Assembly: GCA_964396995.1 (NCBI GenBank)
Contig: CAYNIG010000007.1
Span: 1 to 43,957 of the forward strand
Source: JADJLQ01 sp964396995
GTDB taxonomy: Bacteria > Bacteroidota > Bacteroidia > Chitinophagales > Saprospiraceae
DNA: 43,957 bases
Direction: 5' to 3'
The first letter of the stretch is position 1; each line of letters begins with the position of its first letter. A model generated the notes under the pieces. That model saw only the letters and a program-made list of their open reading frames with translations, made no database searches and was not told where the DNA came from. The position numbers and the translations under genes are program-made. This document shows, piece after piece, positions 25,040-33,146 of this stretch.

Positions 25040-27136
25040 ATGATGAAATCGCAATGGATCTTATCCTTTTTTTGTCTGCTTATCATGGCTGGATGCAAAA
25101 AAAAGACAAAGAGTAATGGTTGGGGGCATTACAGGGGTACAATCGATGCTATTCAATTTTCAGGTTTAAAACAAATTGATACTTCGAATGTGAAGTTATT
25201 GCAACCGGCTTGGATATTTCATACCGGTGACAGCACACCAAAAAGCACCATAGAGTGCAATCCAATCGTAATTAATGACATTATGTACCTCACTACCCCC
25301 AAGCTCAGCCTGGTTGCTTTGGAGGCATCTACTGGCTCCGAAATATGGAGGTTTAAAAAAGACGAAGCAACCGGAATAAGCAGGGGAATCACCTACTGGG
25401 ATGATGATAACAATGGCTGTATATTTTTTTCTTCAGGGAATTATCTATATGCAGTGGATGCCAAAAATGGAAACAGCATAAACACTTTTGGAAGGAATGG
25501 TCGAATAGACCTCAGGGCGAACCTGGGAAAAGACAGCAGTAAAATCTCCATATCACTTACTACACCCGGAGTAATCTATCAAAACTTATTGATCATTGGT
25601 TCCGCTACTGGTGAAGGATATGACGCATCTCCCGGGCATATCCGGGCATACAATACCATTACAGGAAAACTGGTATGGATATTTCATACCATTCCCCAGG
25701 AAGGCGAATATGGTTTCGATACATGGAAATGGCAAGAGAATGAAAACTATGGCGGGACCAATAATTGGGGTGGTCTCAGTCTGGATGAGAAAAAAGGAGT
25801 ACTTTTTGTTGCAACCGGATCACCTACCTATGATTTTTATGGTGGTAATCGGATTGGATCTAATCTGTATGGCAACTCCATAATTGCACTCGATGCAAAA
25901 TCCGGACAACGAATATGGCATTATCAAACCGTAAGGCACGATATATGGGATTATGATTTGCCTTGTGCACCTACCTTGGCTACCATTCCCTGGAAAGGAA
26001 GTACACGTGAAGTATTAATGCAACCCACTAAAATGGGTGAGCTCATCTTACTCGATCGTATGACCGGAGAAAATTTATTGTCACCGGTTGAAACCCCAAC
26101 CCCTGCTTCGGATATACCAGGTGAGCAATCTCATCCTACTCAATCTCTGAACCAGGGCATAAAACTGGTAAGGCAGGGATGGGATACGACCCAGATTACT
26201 GCTTTATCCGATTCGGCAAGGAACTACATTTTGACTCAATCGCGCAAATACATTTCTAAAGGAATGTATACTCCACCCAGCATCATTGGTACCATCAGTC
26301 AACCGGGTACCAGGGGAGGCATGGGATGGTCGGGCATGTCATACGATCCTTATAAAAATATCGCGTACACCAACTGCAATGATTTTCCCATGCTATTTCA
26401 ATTGGAAAAACTCAGATCCAGGGAGAAAGGGGATGATAAATATTACCTAGGAGAAAAATTATACATGCTCAATTGTGCGAGTTGCCATGGTAGCAACAGA
26501 AAAGGAAATACAGATGGAATACCGGCGCTCTCAAACCTAAAAAACAAATTTAAAATAAATGAGTTGAGACAAATTATTGTCAAAGGGAAAGGGTTGATGC
26601 CGCCACACAGCCAGTTTTCTGAGCCGGATTTAACGGATTTAATCTTATTCCTGCGAAATGAAGAGGAGGTATCAGCGAAAGAAATTGCTCAAACTTCCAT
26701 CATCGATAAATATATACTCAAAGGCTTCCGGATTTTTACTGATCAGGAAGGCTTTCCTGCAAGTGCACCCCCCTGGGGTACCTTGAATGCAATAGATATT
26801 CCAAATCAAAAAATTAAATGGACGGTGCCACTGGGATACTATCCTAAATTGAAAGAAAGAGGGATTCCGAATACGGGTACGCAAAACTTTGGGGGTTGTG
26901 TAGCTACCTCAGGAGGCCTGGTATTTATAGGGGCCACAGCAGATGAAATGTTCAGAGCATTTAATGCTGAGACAGGCAAAGAGCTTTGGTCATTCCAATT
27001 GCCAGCAGGTGGCTATGCCACTCCTTCAATATACGCAGTGGATGGTAAGGAGTATATAGTCATAGCGGCAGGAGGTGGTAATAGAAATAACACCCCCTCC
27101 AATGATGTTTTTATAGCTTTTACATTGCCACATTAA
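25040..27136 (+). CDS. PQQ-dependent (glucose-type) dehydrogenase lipoprotein with inserted cytochrome c domain
   Basis: 698 residues. A lipoprotein signal ends in LIMAGC near residue 19. The eight-bladed quinoprotein propeller begins with WGHYRGTIDA and includes SGNYLYAVDAKNG, GGTNNWGGLSLDE and TVRHDIWDYDLPCAP, the last matching the catalytic aspartate region of membrane glucose dehydrogenase. A c-type cytochrome domain is inserted at about 470-545 (CASCHG, then the probable methionine in LMPPHS). The propeller then closes with GGCVATSGGLVFIGAT and ELWSFQLPAGGYATP. It probably oxidises an aldose or alcohol in the periplasm and passes electrons internally to heme. No PQQ synthesis genes are in the window. 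Start at 25040 or 25043 cannot be separated. Confidence 0.88.
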   Translation: MMKSQWILSFFCLLIMAGCKKKTKSNGWGHYRGTIDAIQFSGLKQIDTSNVKLLQPAWIFHTGDSTPKSTIECNPIVINDIMYLTTPKLSLVALEASTGSEIWRFKKDEATGISRGITYWDDDNNGCIFFSSGNYLYAVDAKNGNSINTFGRNGRIDLRANLGKDSSKISISLTTPGVIYQNLLIIGSATGEGYDASPGHIRAYNTITGKLVWIFHTIPQEGEYGFDTWKWQENENYGGTNNWGGLSLDEKKGVLFVATGSPTYDFYGGNRIGSNLYGNSIIALDAKSGQRIWHYQTVRHDIWDYDLPCAPTLATIPWKGSTREVLMQPTKMGELILLDRMTGENLLSPVETPTPASDIPGEQSHPTQSLNQGIKLVRQGWDTTQITALSDSARNYILTQSRKYISKGMYTPPSIIGTISQPGTRGGMGWSGMSYDPYKNIAYTNCNDFPMLFQLEKLRSREKGDDKYYLGEKLYMLNCASCHGSNRKGNTDGIPALSNLKNKFKINELRQIIVKGKGLMPPHSQFSEPDLTDLILFLRNEEEVSAKEIAQTSIIDKYILKGFRIFTDQEGFPASAPPWGTLNAIDIPNQKIKWTVPLGYYPKLKERGIPNTGTQNFGGCVATSGGLVFIGATADEMFRAFNAETGKELWSFQLPAGGYATPSIYAVDGKEYIVIAAGGGNRNNTPSNDVFIAFTLPH

Positions 27137-27149
27137 TTCAATGATATAG

Positions 27150-27515
27150 ATGTCCAGGCATAACGAAATTGGTAAAAAAGGAGAGCAAATTGCAATTGAC
27201 TTTCTGAGAAATAAAGGGTATGAAATTGTGGCAACCAATTGGCGATTTAGCAGGGCAGAGCTGGATATTATTTGTAAACACAATGATCAGTTGATTTTTG
27301 CAGAGGTAAAAACAAGGTCTTATAATTATTACGGTGAACCGGCGGAATTTGTAACCACCAGGAAAGAAGAATTCATGATGTCGGCTGCGGCTGCCTATAT
27401 GGAAGAAATAAAATATGAGTGGAAGTTCAGGTTTGATGTAATAAGCGTTCTGTTAAATAAAGACAAATTGGAAAAAATCGAACATTTTGAAGATGCTTTT
27501 TGGCCCGGGTGGTAA
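27150..27515 (+). CDS. YraN-family (UPF0102) endonuclease-fold protein
   Basis: 121 residues, the family length. RHNEIGKKGEQIAIDFLRNKGY, then NWRFSRAELDII and LIFAEVKTRS form the restriction-endonuclease-like core (Glu of GE, Asp of LDII, Glu-x-Lys). The family is widespread and is often linked to DNA processing, but its activity is not settled. It lies 13 bases after the PQQ dehydrogenase, so it may be read from the same transcript, although a functional link is unlikely. Confidence 0.92.
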   Translation: MSRHNEIGKKGEQIAIDFLRNKGYEIVATNWRFSRAELDIICKHNDQLIFAEVKTRSYNYYGEPAEFVTTRKEEFMMSAAAAYMEEIKYEWKFRFDVISVLLNKDKLEKIEHFEDAFWPGW

Positions 27516-27608
27516 TTTTTTATACTCCTGAACCCGGTCTTTAACCATTTTTTAGAGTACGGTTTTTAAAGAATTATTCAAGTTTATGAGGCCATGTTTT
27601 TTAAATAT

Positions 27609-27660
27609 AAATAATGCAAATGTATATGTATGTGAATTGTAATGATTTGCATTATTTTTT
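27609..27660 (+). terminator. candidate hairpin terminator downstream of yraN
   Basis: A perfect 13-base inverted repeat (27609-27621 with 27645-27657) around a 23-base loop, ending in a T-run. The stem is mostly A-T with one GC step. It lies about 95 bases after the yraN stop and 50 bases before the rpmE promoter, so it could separate the two units. Confidence 0.5.
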
Positions 27661-27710
27661 CAATTCAATTTTAGTCGAACAAGATTAATTGGTGAATTCA
27701 AAATCTTCAT

Positions 27711-27741
27711 TTTGTAATTCCCTCAAATCATATTACATTTG
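27711..27741 (+). promoter_or_regulatory. full -33/-7 promoter of rpmE
   Basis: TTTG (27711-27714), a 19-base spacer, then TACATTTG (27734-27741), the complete Bacteroidota promoter pattern. The ATG follows 23 bases after the -7 element. This is the best promoter in the window and a main reason for the phylum call. Confidence 0.75.
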
Positions 27742-27764
27742 CAGTCCAAAATTTTCGGATAGAC

Positions 27765-28016
27765 ATGAAAAAAGATATTCATCCAGGCAGTTACAGAATG
27801 GTTGTATTTAAGGACTTCTCAGCTAATGAAGGTTTTTTGAGTCGCAGTTGCACTCCTACCAAAGACAGTATAGTATGGGAAGACGGTAAAGAATACCCGC
27901 TTATTAAATTAGAAATATCTAATAAATCTCATCCGTTCTTTACCGGTAAAATGAAATTCGTAGATACTGCAGGTCGTATCGATAAATTCAATAAGAAATT
28001 TGCAAAGAAAGCGTAA
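27765..28016 (+). CDS. rpmE2: 50S ribosomal protein L31, type B
   Basis: 83 residues. MKKDIHPGSYRMVVFKD, then SRSCTPTKD, and the C-terminal SHPFFTGKMKFVDTAGRIDKFNKKFAKK are the type B L31 sequence. The four zinc-binding cysteines of type A L31 are absent. Bacteroidota commonly carry this form as their ordinary L31. It is a single-gene unit with its own promoter and terminator. Confidence 0.97.
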   Translation: MKKDIHPGSYRMVVFKDFSANEGFLSRSCTPTKDSIVWEDGKEYPLIKLEISNKSHPFFTGKMKFVDTAGRIDKFNKKFAKKA

Positions 28017-28048
28017 TCGCTTTTTTAATAAAATATTCCAAAATGCTG

Positions 28049-28075
28049 AGCCTGGCGATTTCGTCAGGCTTTTTT
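28049..28075 (+). terminator. rho-independent terminator of rpmE
   Basis: AGCCTG plus three further pairs (one G-U), a 4-base loop, then the complementary arm ending in CAGGCT and five more T residues. It lies 33 bases after the L31 stop codon. Confidence 0.88.
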
Positions 28076-28128
28076 ATTCACCCATTAAGGGGGAAGAATG
28101 TTTCGATAATTGTCCTTTTGTTTGCATC

Positions 28129-28260
28129 ATGGAAACAAAGCAAATATTTAATTCAAATCTATTCAAGGTTTTTCTGGTCACGACTGCAGCAGCTATGATT
28201 ATTAAAATATTCCAGGCAGGATATCAGTTTGGCAAGTGGTTTTATGTTTTTTTAAATTAA
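28129..28260 (+). CDS. possible small single-helix membrane protein
   Basis: 43 residues from the ATG at 28129. A short polar start (METKQIFNSN) is followed by a hydrophobic helix (about 12-29, LFKVFLVTTAAAMIIKIF) and an aromatic C-terminus (YQFGKWFYVFLN). The frame is open much further upstream, but that part crosses the L31 terminator and is not credible as coding. No exact -7 element precedes it. The balance of one helix with charged and aromatic flanks looks like a genuine small membrane protein, though not a recognised family. Confidence 0.45.
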   Translation: METKQIFNSNLFKVFLVTTAAAMIIKIFQAGYQFGKWFYVFLN

Positions 28261-28338
28261 ACTATTGAATAATAATTAGTTACATATAATATTTTAATCA
28301 TTGGATCATTTTTAATCTGACTCAATGCTCAGTAACAT

Positions 28339-28426
28339 ACCAGATAATCTGGTCTTGTAATCTGGTAGGTTAATTTTACCCTTTTGGAATCTAAGTTTAA
28401 TTTGACCTGTTCAGGAGCATTCCTGA
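28339..28426. promoter_or_regulatory. candidate operator region of osmC-aroA
   Basis: A 15-base palindrome ACCAGATAATCTGGT (28339-28353) is followed by a second TAATCTGGT half (28358-28366) with a period of 13 bases. Closer to the promoter lies a further 6-base inverted repeat TCAGGA-GCAT-TCCTGA (28411-28426), just upstream of the -7 element where the -33 box would be. Symmetric sites next to a weak promoter suggest control by one or two dimeric regulators, not identified here. Confidence 0.45.
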
Positions 28427-28436
28427 CCTAAAAAAT

Positions 28437-28444
28437 TACCTTTG
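28437..28444 (+). promoter_or_regulatory. TAnnTTTG -7 element of osmC-aroA, leaderless spacing
   Basis: TACCTTTG ends 4 bases before the ATG at 28449, so transcription should begin at or very near the start codon. No -33 TTTG is at the normal distance. Confidence 0.5.
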
Positions 28445-28448
28445 CCAA

Positions 28449-28853
28449 ATGATTACTTCATTTGTTCAATATACGGGTGAAATGCGCACTACCTGTACGC
28501 ATGTTCGATCAAATCAATCCATTATTACCGACGCCCCGGTAGATAATCATGGCAAAGGAGAAGCATTTTCTCCAACCGATTTGCTGGCCACTTCATTAGC
28601 ATCTTGCGCCTTGACCACGGTGGCTATATTGGGTAAAGCAAAAAATATCAATATTGATGGGGCAAACGCTGAGGTGATAAAACACATGGCTTCAGAGCCT
28701 CGCCGCGTGGCTAAAATTGAAATCCTGATCCAAATGCCGGAAAATAACTACAGCGAGGTAGAAAAAGATTTTATCAAGACTACCATATTTAATTGCCCAG
28801 TAGCTAAAAGCCTTCATCCGGATTTAATTCAAGCAATAGAAATAAAATGGTAG
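28449..28853 (+). CDS. OsmC-family protein (organic peroxide-type thiol protein)
   Basis: 134 residues. The two conserved cysteines of the OsmC/Ohr superfamily are present in SLASCALTTVA (near residue 57) and IFNCPVAKSLHPD. The order, with GEAFSPTDLLATSLASC before the first cysteine, matches the YhfA-like OsmC branch. These proteins reduce organic hydroperoxides or act on related thiol chemistry. The aroA start overlaps its stop by 7 bases, so the two are translationally coupled. Upstream symmetric sites may place it under redox or other control. Confidence 0.9.
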   Translation: MITSFVQYTGEMRTTCTHVRSNQSIITDAPVDNHGKGEAFSPTDLLATSLASCALTTVAILGKAKNINIDGANAEVIKHMASEPRRVAKIEILIQMPENNYSEVEKDFIKTTIFNCPVAKSLHPDLIQAIEIKW

Positions 28854-30112
28854 AAGAGAATATCAGGATCCATTTTCCAAAATCAATCATAAGGGGCACT
28901 ATTCATCTGGATGGATCAAAGAGCATAAGCAATAGAGCATTGATCATGAAAGCATTGGCAAAGGAGGCTACCATAAGCCTTGATCACCTTTCGAATTCCA
29001 AGGATACTCAACTTATGCAATCACTTCTTCAGAGTAATGAACCCGTATTGGATGCCGGGGCAGCTGGTACTACATTCAGATTTCTTACCGCTTTTCTCTC
29101 GATATCGTCAAAAGAAATTATCCTCACAGGTAGTGAAAGAATGAAACAGAGACCCATTGGAGAGTTAGCTGATACTTTGAATTTCATGGGTGCCAATATA
29201 GAGTACCTGGAAAATAAGGGTTACCCGCCATTGAAATTCCATCCGGTGGATCTTTCAGCGCTTAAAAGAAAAGTATCCATCAAATCTACGATCAGCAGCC
29301 AGTATATTTCAGCACTACTGATGATAGGTGCATCATTACCCAATGGCTTAGAACTGACCATGATTGGTGAGATCATTTCCAGGCCATATATAGAAATGAC
29401 TTTGGCCATGATGAAACATTTTGGCATAGAAAGCAAATGGGAAAAGGATACCATTATTATCGAACCACAATCGTATAAATCGAATCATTTGTTTGTAGAA
29501 GGTGATTGGTCTGCGGCGTCTTATTATTACAGTCTCGCTGCCATAGCACAGGAAGTCGATTTAAGTTTGTATGGTGTCTCGGACCATAGTTTACAGGGTG
29601 ATTCTGTGATTGCTGATATAGGCAAATTGTTTAATGTGCATACTACTTATTTTCCGGATCACATTCGACTAACCAAGTTGAATGCGCCTTTACCCAAGTC
29701 TATAGAATGGGATTTTATTCGATGCCCTGATTTAGCTCAGACCGTACTAGCCATGTGTGCGGCTACCGGTGTTACCGGTGTTTTTACTGGTCTGCAAACA
29801 TTGAGAATCAAAGAAACAGATCGTATAGCGGCCATGAAAACCGAATTAAAAAAAATGGCTGTTCCTTTTTACCGGTTACCTGATAAAATGACCAAACAAA
29901 GTAATATTGAATATCATATAGTTGAAGGCCAGGCCCAATTCAATGATACTCCGTCATTTACTACCTATGAAGATCATCGCATGGCTATGTGTATGGCACC
30001 CCTGGCTTTATTGCATCCTATCGAAATACTTCACAAGGATGTGGTGGCCAAATCGTATGGTAATTTTTGGAAAGACTTGCAGTCATTGGGTATGGAGATT
30101 TTGCAGGCATGA
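28847..30112 (+). CDS. aroA: 3-phosphoshikimate 1-carboxyvinyltransferase (EPSP synthase)
   Basis: 421 residues. LDGSKSISNRALIMKALA binds shikimate 3-phosphate, DAGAAGTTFRFLTAFLS is the PEP-loop counterpart of the enterobacterial GNAGTA motif, GSERMKQRPIGEL, IKETDRIAAMKTELKKM and TYEDHRMAMCMAPLAL follow in order. The enzyme joins PEP to shikimate 3-phosphate in chorismate synthesis. The loop reads AAGTTFR instead of GNAGTAMR, a form usual in Bacteroidota. It is unusual that aroA is coupled to an osmC gene rather than to other aro genes. Confidence 0.95.
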   Translation: MVEENIRIHFPKSIIRGTIHLDGSKSISNRALIMKALAKEATISLDHLSNSKDTQLMQSLLQSNEPVLDAGAAGTTFRFLTAFLSISSKEIILTGSERMKQRPIGELADTLNFMGANIEYLENKGYPPLKFHPVDLSALKRKVSIKSTISSQYISALLMIGASLPNGLELTMIGEIISRPYIEMTLAMMKHFGIESKWEKDTIIIEPQSYKSNHLFVEGDWSAASYYYSLAAIAQEVDLSLYGVSDHSLQGDSVIADIGKLFNVHTTYFPDHIRLTKLNAPLPKSIEWDFIRCPDLAQTVLAMCAATGVTGVFTGLQTLRIKETDRIAAMKTELKKMAVPFYRLPDKMTKQSNIEYHIVEGQAQFNDTPSFTTYEDHRMAMCMAPLALLHPIEILHKDVVAKSYGNFWKDLQSLGMEILQA

Positions 30113-30169
30113 GTTGGCCTCTTCATTTTCATTTATTTTCAGGAACTAAGAATTCCGTAAATTGTCATA

Positions 30170-31813
30170 ATGTCTAATATCAATATCTGGCAATTTCTGG
30201 CAGGTACATCCGTATTCATATTCGCCATGAATCTGATGGAAGAATCATTGAAAAAAATGGCGGGCAGACCTTTTAAAAAATTTTTACAAAGACATACCAA
30301 TTCATTTATTAAATCTATCCTTACAGGTACTGTAGTAACTGCTTTATTACAAAGCAGCTCCTTGGTAGTAGTGATGGTATTGTCTTTTGTTGGAGCAGGC
30401 ATCATGAAACTGAGCAGTGCATTTGCCGTCACGGTGGGTGCTAACCTGGGAACTACTTTGGATAGCTGGGTAGTAGCCTTTCTGGGATTTAAGTTAAATC
30501 TGGAATCCCTTGCCATGCCTTTATTGACCTTGTCACTAGGTATTCAAATCGTATTCAATTCCAATCCACGGTTGAAAAATACAGCCCTCTTTATTACCGG
30601 ATTTGCTTTATTGTTTTTAGGCCTGGAATGGCTTAAAGGGTCGATGGTAGGTATGGTAAAGACATTTGATTTTGGCTTGATTCAGAATTGGTCAGCCTAT
30701 TGGTTTGTAGTAGTGGGCGTGATCATTACTTCGCTTATTCAATCAAGCTCGGCCACTATAGCTATTACGTTGGCAGCACTGAGTCAGGGAATATTGTCAT
30801 TTGATAAAAGTGCAGCTATTGTTATTGGTTCTGAATTGGGTACCAGCCTCAAATTTTTAGTGGGCTCTTTCAATGGTTCAGCTGATAAAAAAAGACTGGC
30901 ACTAGGCAATACATTATTCAATTTAGGAGTATTAATTATAGCCCTGATTTTATTGTACCCTATTGTAAGATTTATCCAACAAGTCATTCAAATCAGAGAC
31001 CCGTTGATCGGTTTGGTAAGTTTTCAAACGGGCATCAACCTGATGGGCACTCTTTTGGTTTTTCCTTTTATCAGCCGTATATCGAAATGGTTGGAATCAA
31101 CGTATACCAGGGATGAGATTGGAAACAATAGCCTTCATTTCTCAAACCATTCCGGGGAAGACGACAGATATTTTTTAACTGCAGCACGAAAAGAACTAAA
31201 CCGCATCTTGTTTTCGGTACTGGATTTTAATAAAAAGGTTCTTGGCATTCCATCTCTAAATCATCAGAATATCAAAGGGTGGAGGAATCTATTTTCATCA
31301 AACGACCCTATTTCCGTCAGGGTGGATGCCTACAAGAATATAAAATCAATGCAAGGTCATTGGTGGCAAGATATGCTTGATTTTCAGTCCAGCACGGATG
31401 ATACCGATTCATTGCATGCAGTGAACATCCTATTGGAAAAAAGCCAATTCCTGATGCATTCGGCTAAAAATATGAAAGACATCAGTCATAATCTGGATGA
31501 ATTAAAGACTTCCGGAAACGACTATTTATTCCAATTTTATAATGAGATAAAATCAAACTGTATTCCGATTTATGAAAAATTATTCACCCAATTTTATAAC
31601 TCTACAGAACATAATAACAAAGAATATTGGCTACAACTAAAAAACGAAGAAGGAAAGATATATGAAGAACTAAAACAAAGAGTAAGCCAATTACTTCTTG
31701 ATGACCAGATAAATCAGTTGGATGCAACTTCAATCATGAATGTCCTTCGCGAAATTTACAACTCACATGAAGCATTAATCAATTCGTATTTAATTATGAT
31801 TAATTCGCATTAG
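30170..31813 (+). CDS. Na/Pi cotransporter family protein with PhoU-like tail
   Basis: 547 residues. About eight to nine membrane helices fill the first 310 residues, with the duplicated QSSS substrate motifs of the NptA/PiT-unrelated Na-Pi II family: LLQSSSLVVVMVLSFVGAG near 62-80 and LIQSSSATIAITLAAL near 188-203. The remaining ~230 residues are soluble, helical and charged, as in the PhoU-like domain that ends many bacterial members. It probably couples sodium entry to phosphate uptake. Its stop overlaps that of the convergent aminotransferase by 4 bases. Confidence 0.9.
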   Translation: MSNINIWQFLAGTSVFIFAMNLMEESLKKMAGRPFKKFLQRHTNSFIKSILTGTVVTALLQSSSLVVVMVLSFVGAGIMKLSSAFAVTVGANLGTTLDSWVVAFLGFKLNLESLAMPLLTLSLGIQIVFNSNPRLKNTALFITGFALLFLGLEWLKGSMVGMVKTFDFGLIQNWSAYWFVVVGVIITSLIQSSSATIAITLAALSQGILSFDKSAAIVIGSELGTSLKFLVGSFNGSADKKRLALGNTLFNLGVLIIALILLYPIVRFIQQVIQIRDPLIGLVSFQTGINLMGTLLVFPFISRISKWLESTYTRDEIGNNSLHFSNHSGEDDRYFLTAARKELNRILFSVLDFNKKVLGIPSLNHQNIKGWRNLFSSNDPISVRVDAYKNIKSMQGHWWQDMLDFQSSTDDTDSLHAVNILLEKSQFLMHSAKNMKDISHNLDELKTSGNDYLFQFYNEIKSNCIPIYEKLFTQFYNSTEHNNKEYWLQLKNEEGKIYEELKQRVSQLLLDDQINQLDATSIMNVLREIYNSHEALINSYLIMINSH

Positions 31814-33009
31814 ACCGTCCTTTTTAAATGGTCAAGACATTCGAGTAATAAATCGGCCGCCAGGATTATTTCTTCATGACTTATTGTAAGTGGCGGAGCT
31901 ATCCTCAATGATCTGTCATTAAATAAGAACCAGTCGATTAATAATCCTTTTTCCATAGCAATAGGGATTAGTTTCTGAACCATTTCAGCATTCTGTAATT
32001 CTATTGCCATCCACAACCCTGAAGTAGACCGTATTTCTAAAACGTGCGGGTGTTGTTTGATTTTGTCCACAAAAGCCAATGATTTGACTTCACTATCCCG
32101 GATTAAAGTTCCGGTTAATAAGATATGTAAAGAGGCCAGACCCGCTGCGCAACAGAGTGGATGACCACCAAACGTACTCATATGAGTCAAAGGCGGATTA
32201 TTTGCGATAGCATCGGTAATCTTTTCATTAGAGATTACTGCTGACAGGGGCAACCCACCTCCCAGGCTTTTACCCAAAACAAGAATATCGGGGACGGTGC
32301 ATATCTGTTCAAATGCAAATAAGTTTCCTGCTCGTCCCATTGCAGATTGTATTTCATCAAAGATCAGCAAACAACCTGTTTGCATACACTTTTCAGCTAT
32401 TTCCTGTACAAAACCAGGCTCTGCCATGTATATACCTGCTTCAGCTTGAATTACTTCCATTATTACTGCAGCGGTGTCATAGTCGATATGATTTATGATC
32501 TGTGGATCGTTAAATTCATAGTGGAATACCTCACCTATGCCCGGATCATAAGGATTTGTTTTGGAAGGGTCTGCCATCAGGCTCATGGCACCGTAAGTAC
32601 TACCATGGTATGAATTTTTGAAAGAATATATTTTTTTTCTGCCTGTACTTTTTCTGGCCGTTTTTATGGCACAATCGATGGCCTCTGCCCCTGATGAAAG
32701 GAAAAAAACTTTATTTAATGAAATGGGTAAATGATCTGTTAATTTTTTGGCTAATAAAACTTGCGGAGATTGGATGTGCTCTCCGTATACCATGGTGTGT
32801 AAGTAATTATCTGCCTGATTATGAATGGCTTTGAGGATTTCAGGATGACCATGACCAAGGTTATTTACACCTATTCCGGATATAAAATCAATATATTTTT
32901 TGTCAGCATTATCAAAGAGATATACCCCATCTGCTTTTTTTATTTCTAACCCAAGAGGAAATGGGCTCGTATTTGCAATATGTGAGAAAAACTGGGATCG
33001 GAGAGTCAT
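31810..33009 (-). CDS. class III PLP-dependent aminotransferase (ArgD/aspartate aminotransferase family)
   Basis: 399 residues. FISGIGVNNLGHGHPEI, a SSGAEAIDCAIKTARKSTGR phosphate-binding segment, LIFDEIQSAMGRAG with the cofactor aspartate, and LGKSLGGGLPLSAV with the Schiff-base lysine (about residue 247) define the fold. The sequence is of the acetylornithine/ornithine or general omega-aminotransferase type; other arg genes are absent, so the substrate is left open. It is a lone gene on the minus strand, convergent with the phosphate transporter. Confidence 0.9.
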   Translation of the reverse strand: MTLRSQFFSHIANTSPFPLGLEIKKADGVYLFDNADKKYIDFISGIGVNNLGHGHPEILKAIHNQADNYLHTMVYGEHIQSPQVLLAKKLTDHLPISLNKVFFLSSGAEAIDCAIKTARKSTGRKKIYSFKNSYHGSTYGAMSLMADPSKTNPYDPGIGEVFHYEFNDPQIINHIDYDTAAVIMEVIQAEAGIYMAEPGFVQEIAEKCMQTGCLLIFDEIQSAMGRAGNLFAFEQICTVPDILVLGKSLGGGLPLSAVISNEKITDAIANNPPLTHMSTFGGHPLCCAAGLASLHILLTGTLIRDSEVKSLAFVDKIKQHPHVLEIRSTSGLWMAIELQNAEMVQKLIPIAMEKGLLIDWFLFNDRSLRIAPPLTISHEEIILAADLLLECLDHLKRTV

Positions 33010-33091
33010 TTTTTTATTGTGACATTTGAAAATTTTATCGTCAAAATATTTATAAAAATTTAACGTTATTTTTTCAACGATGGGTCAAATT

Positions 33092-33099
33092 TATTTTTG
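33092..33099 (+). promoter_or_regulatory. TAnnTTTG -7 element of the GH25 gene
   Basis: TATTTTTG ends 47 bases before the ATG at 33147. TTTT, not TTTG, lies at the -33 distance. The stretch is AT-rich, so a chance match is possible. Confidence 0.4.
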
Positions 33100-33146
33100 C
33101 AAAGGTATGAATCAAAACAGTAAATTGCAGTGCTAACACCTATTAT

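Noticed and set aside
28000..28128. Upstream part of the open frame leading into the small membrane protein
   Set aside because: It overlaps the L31 end and crosses its terminator hairpin.
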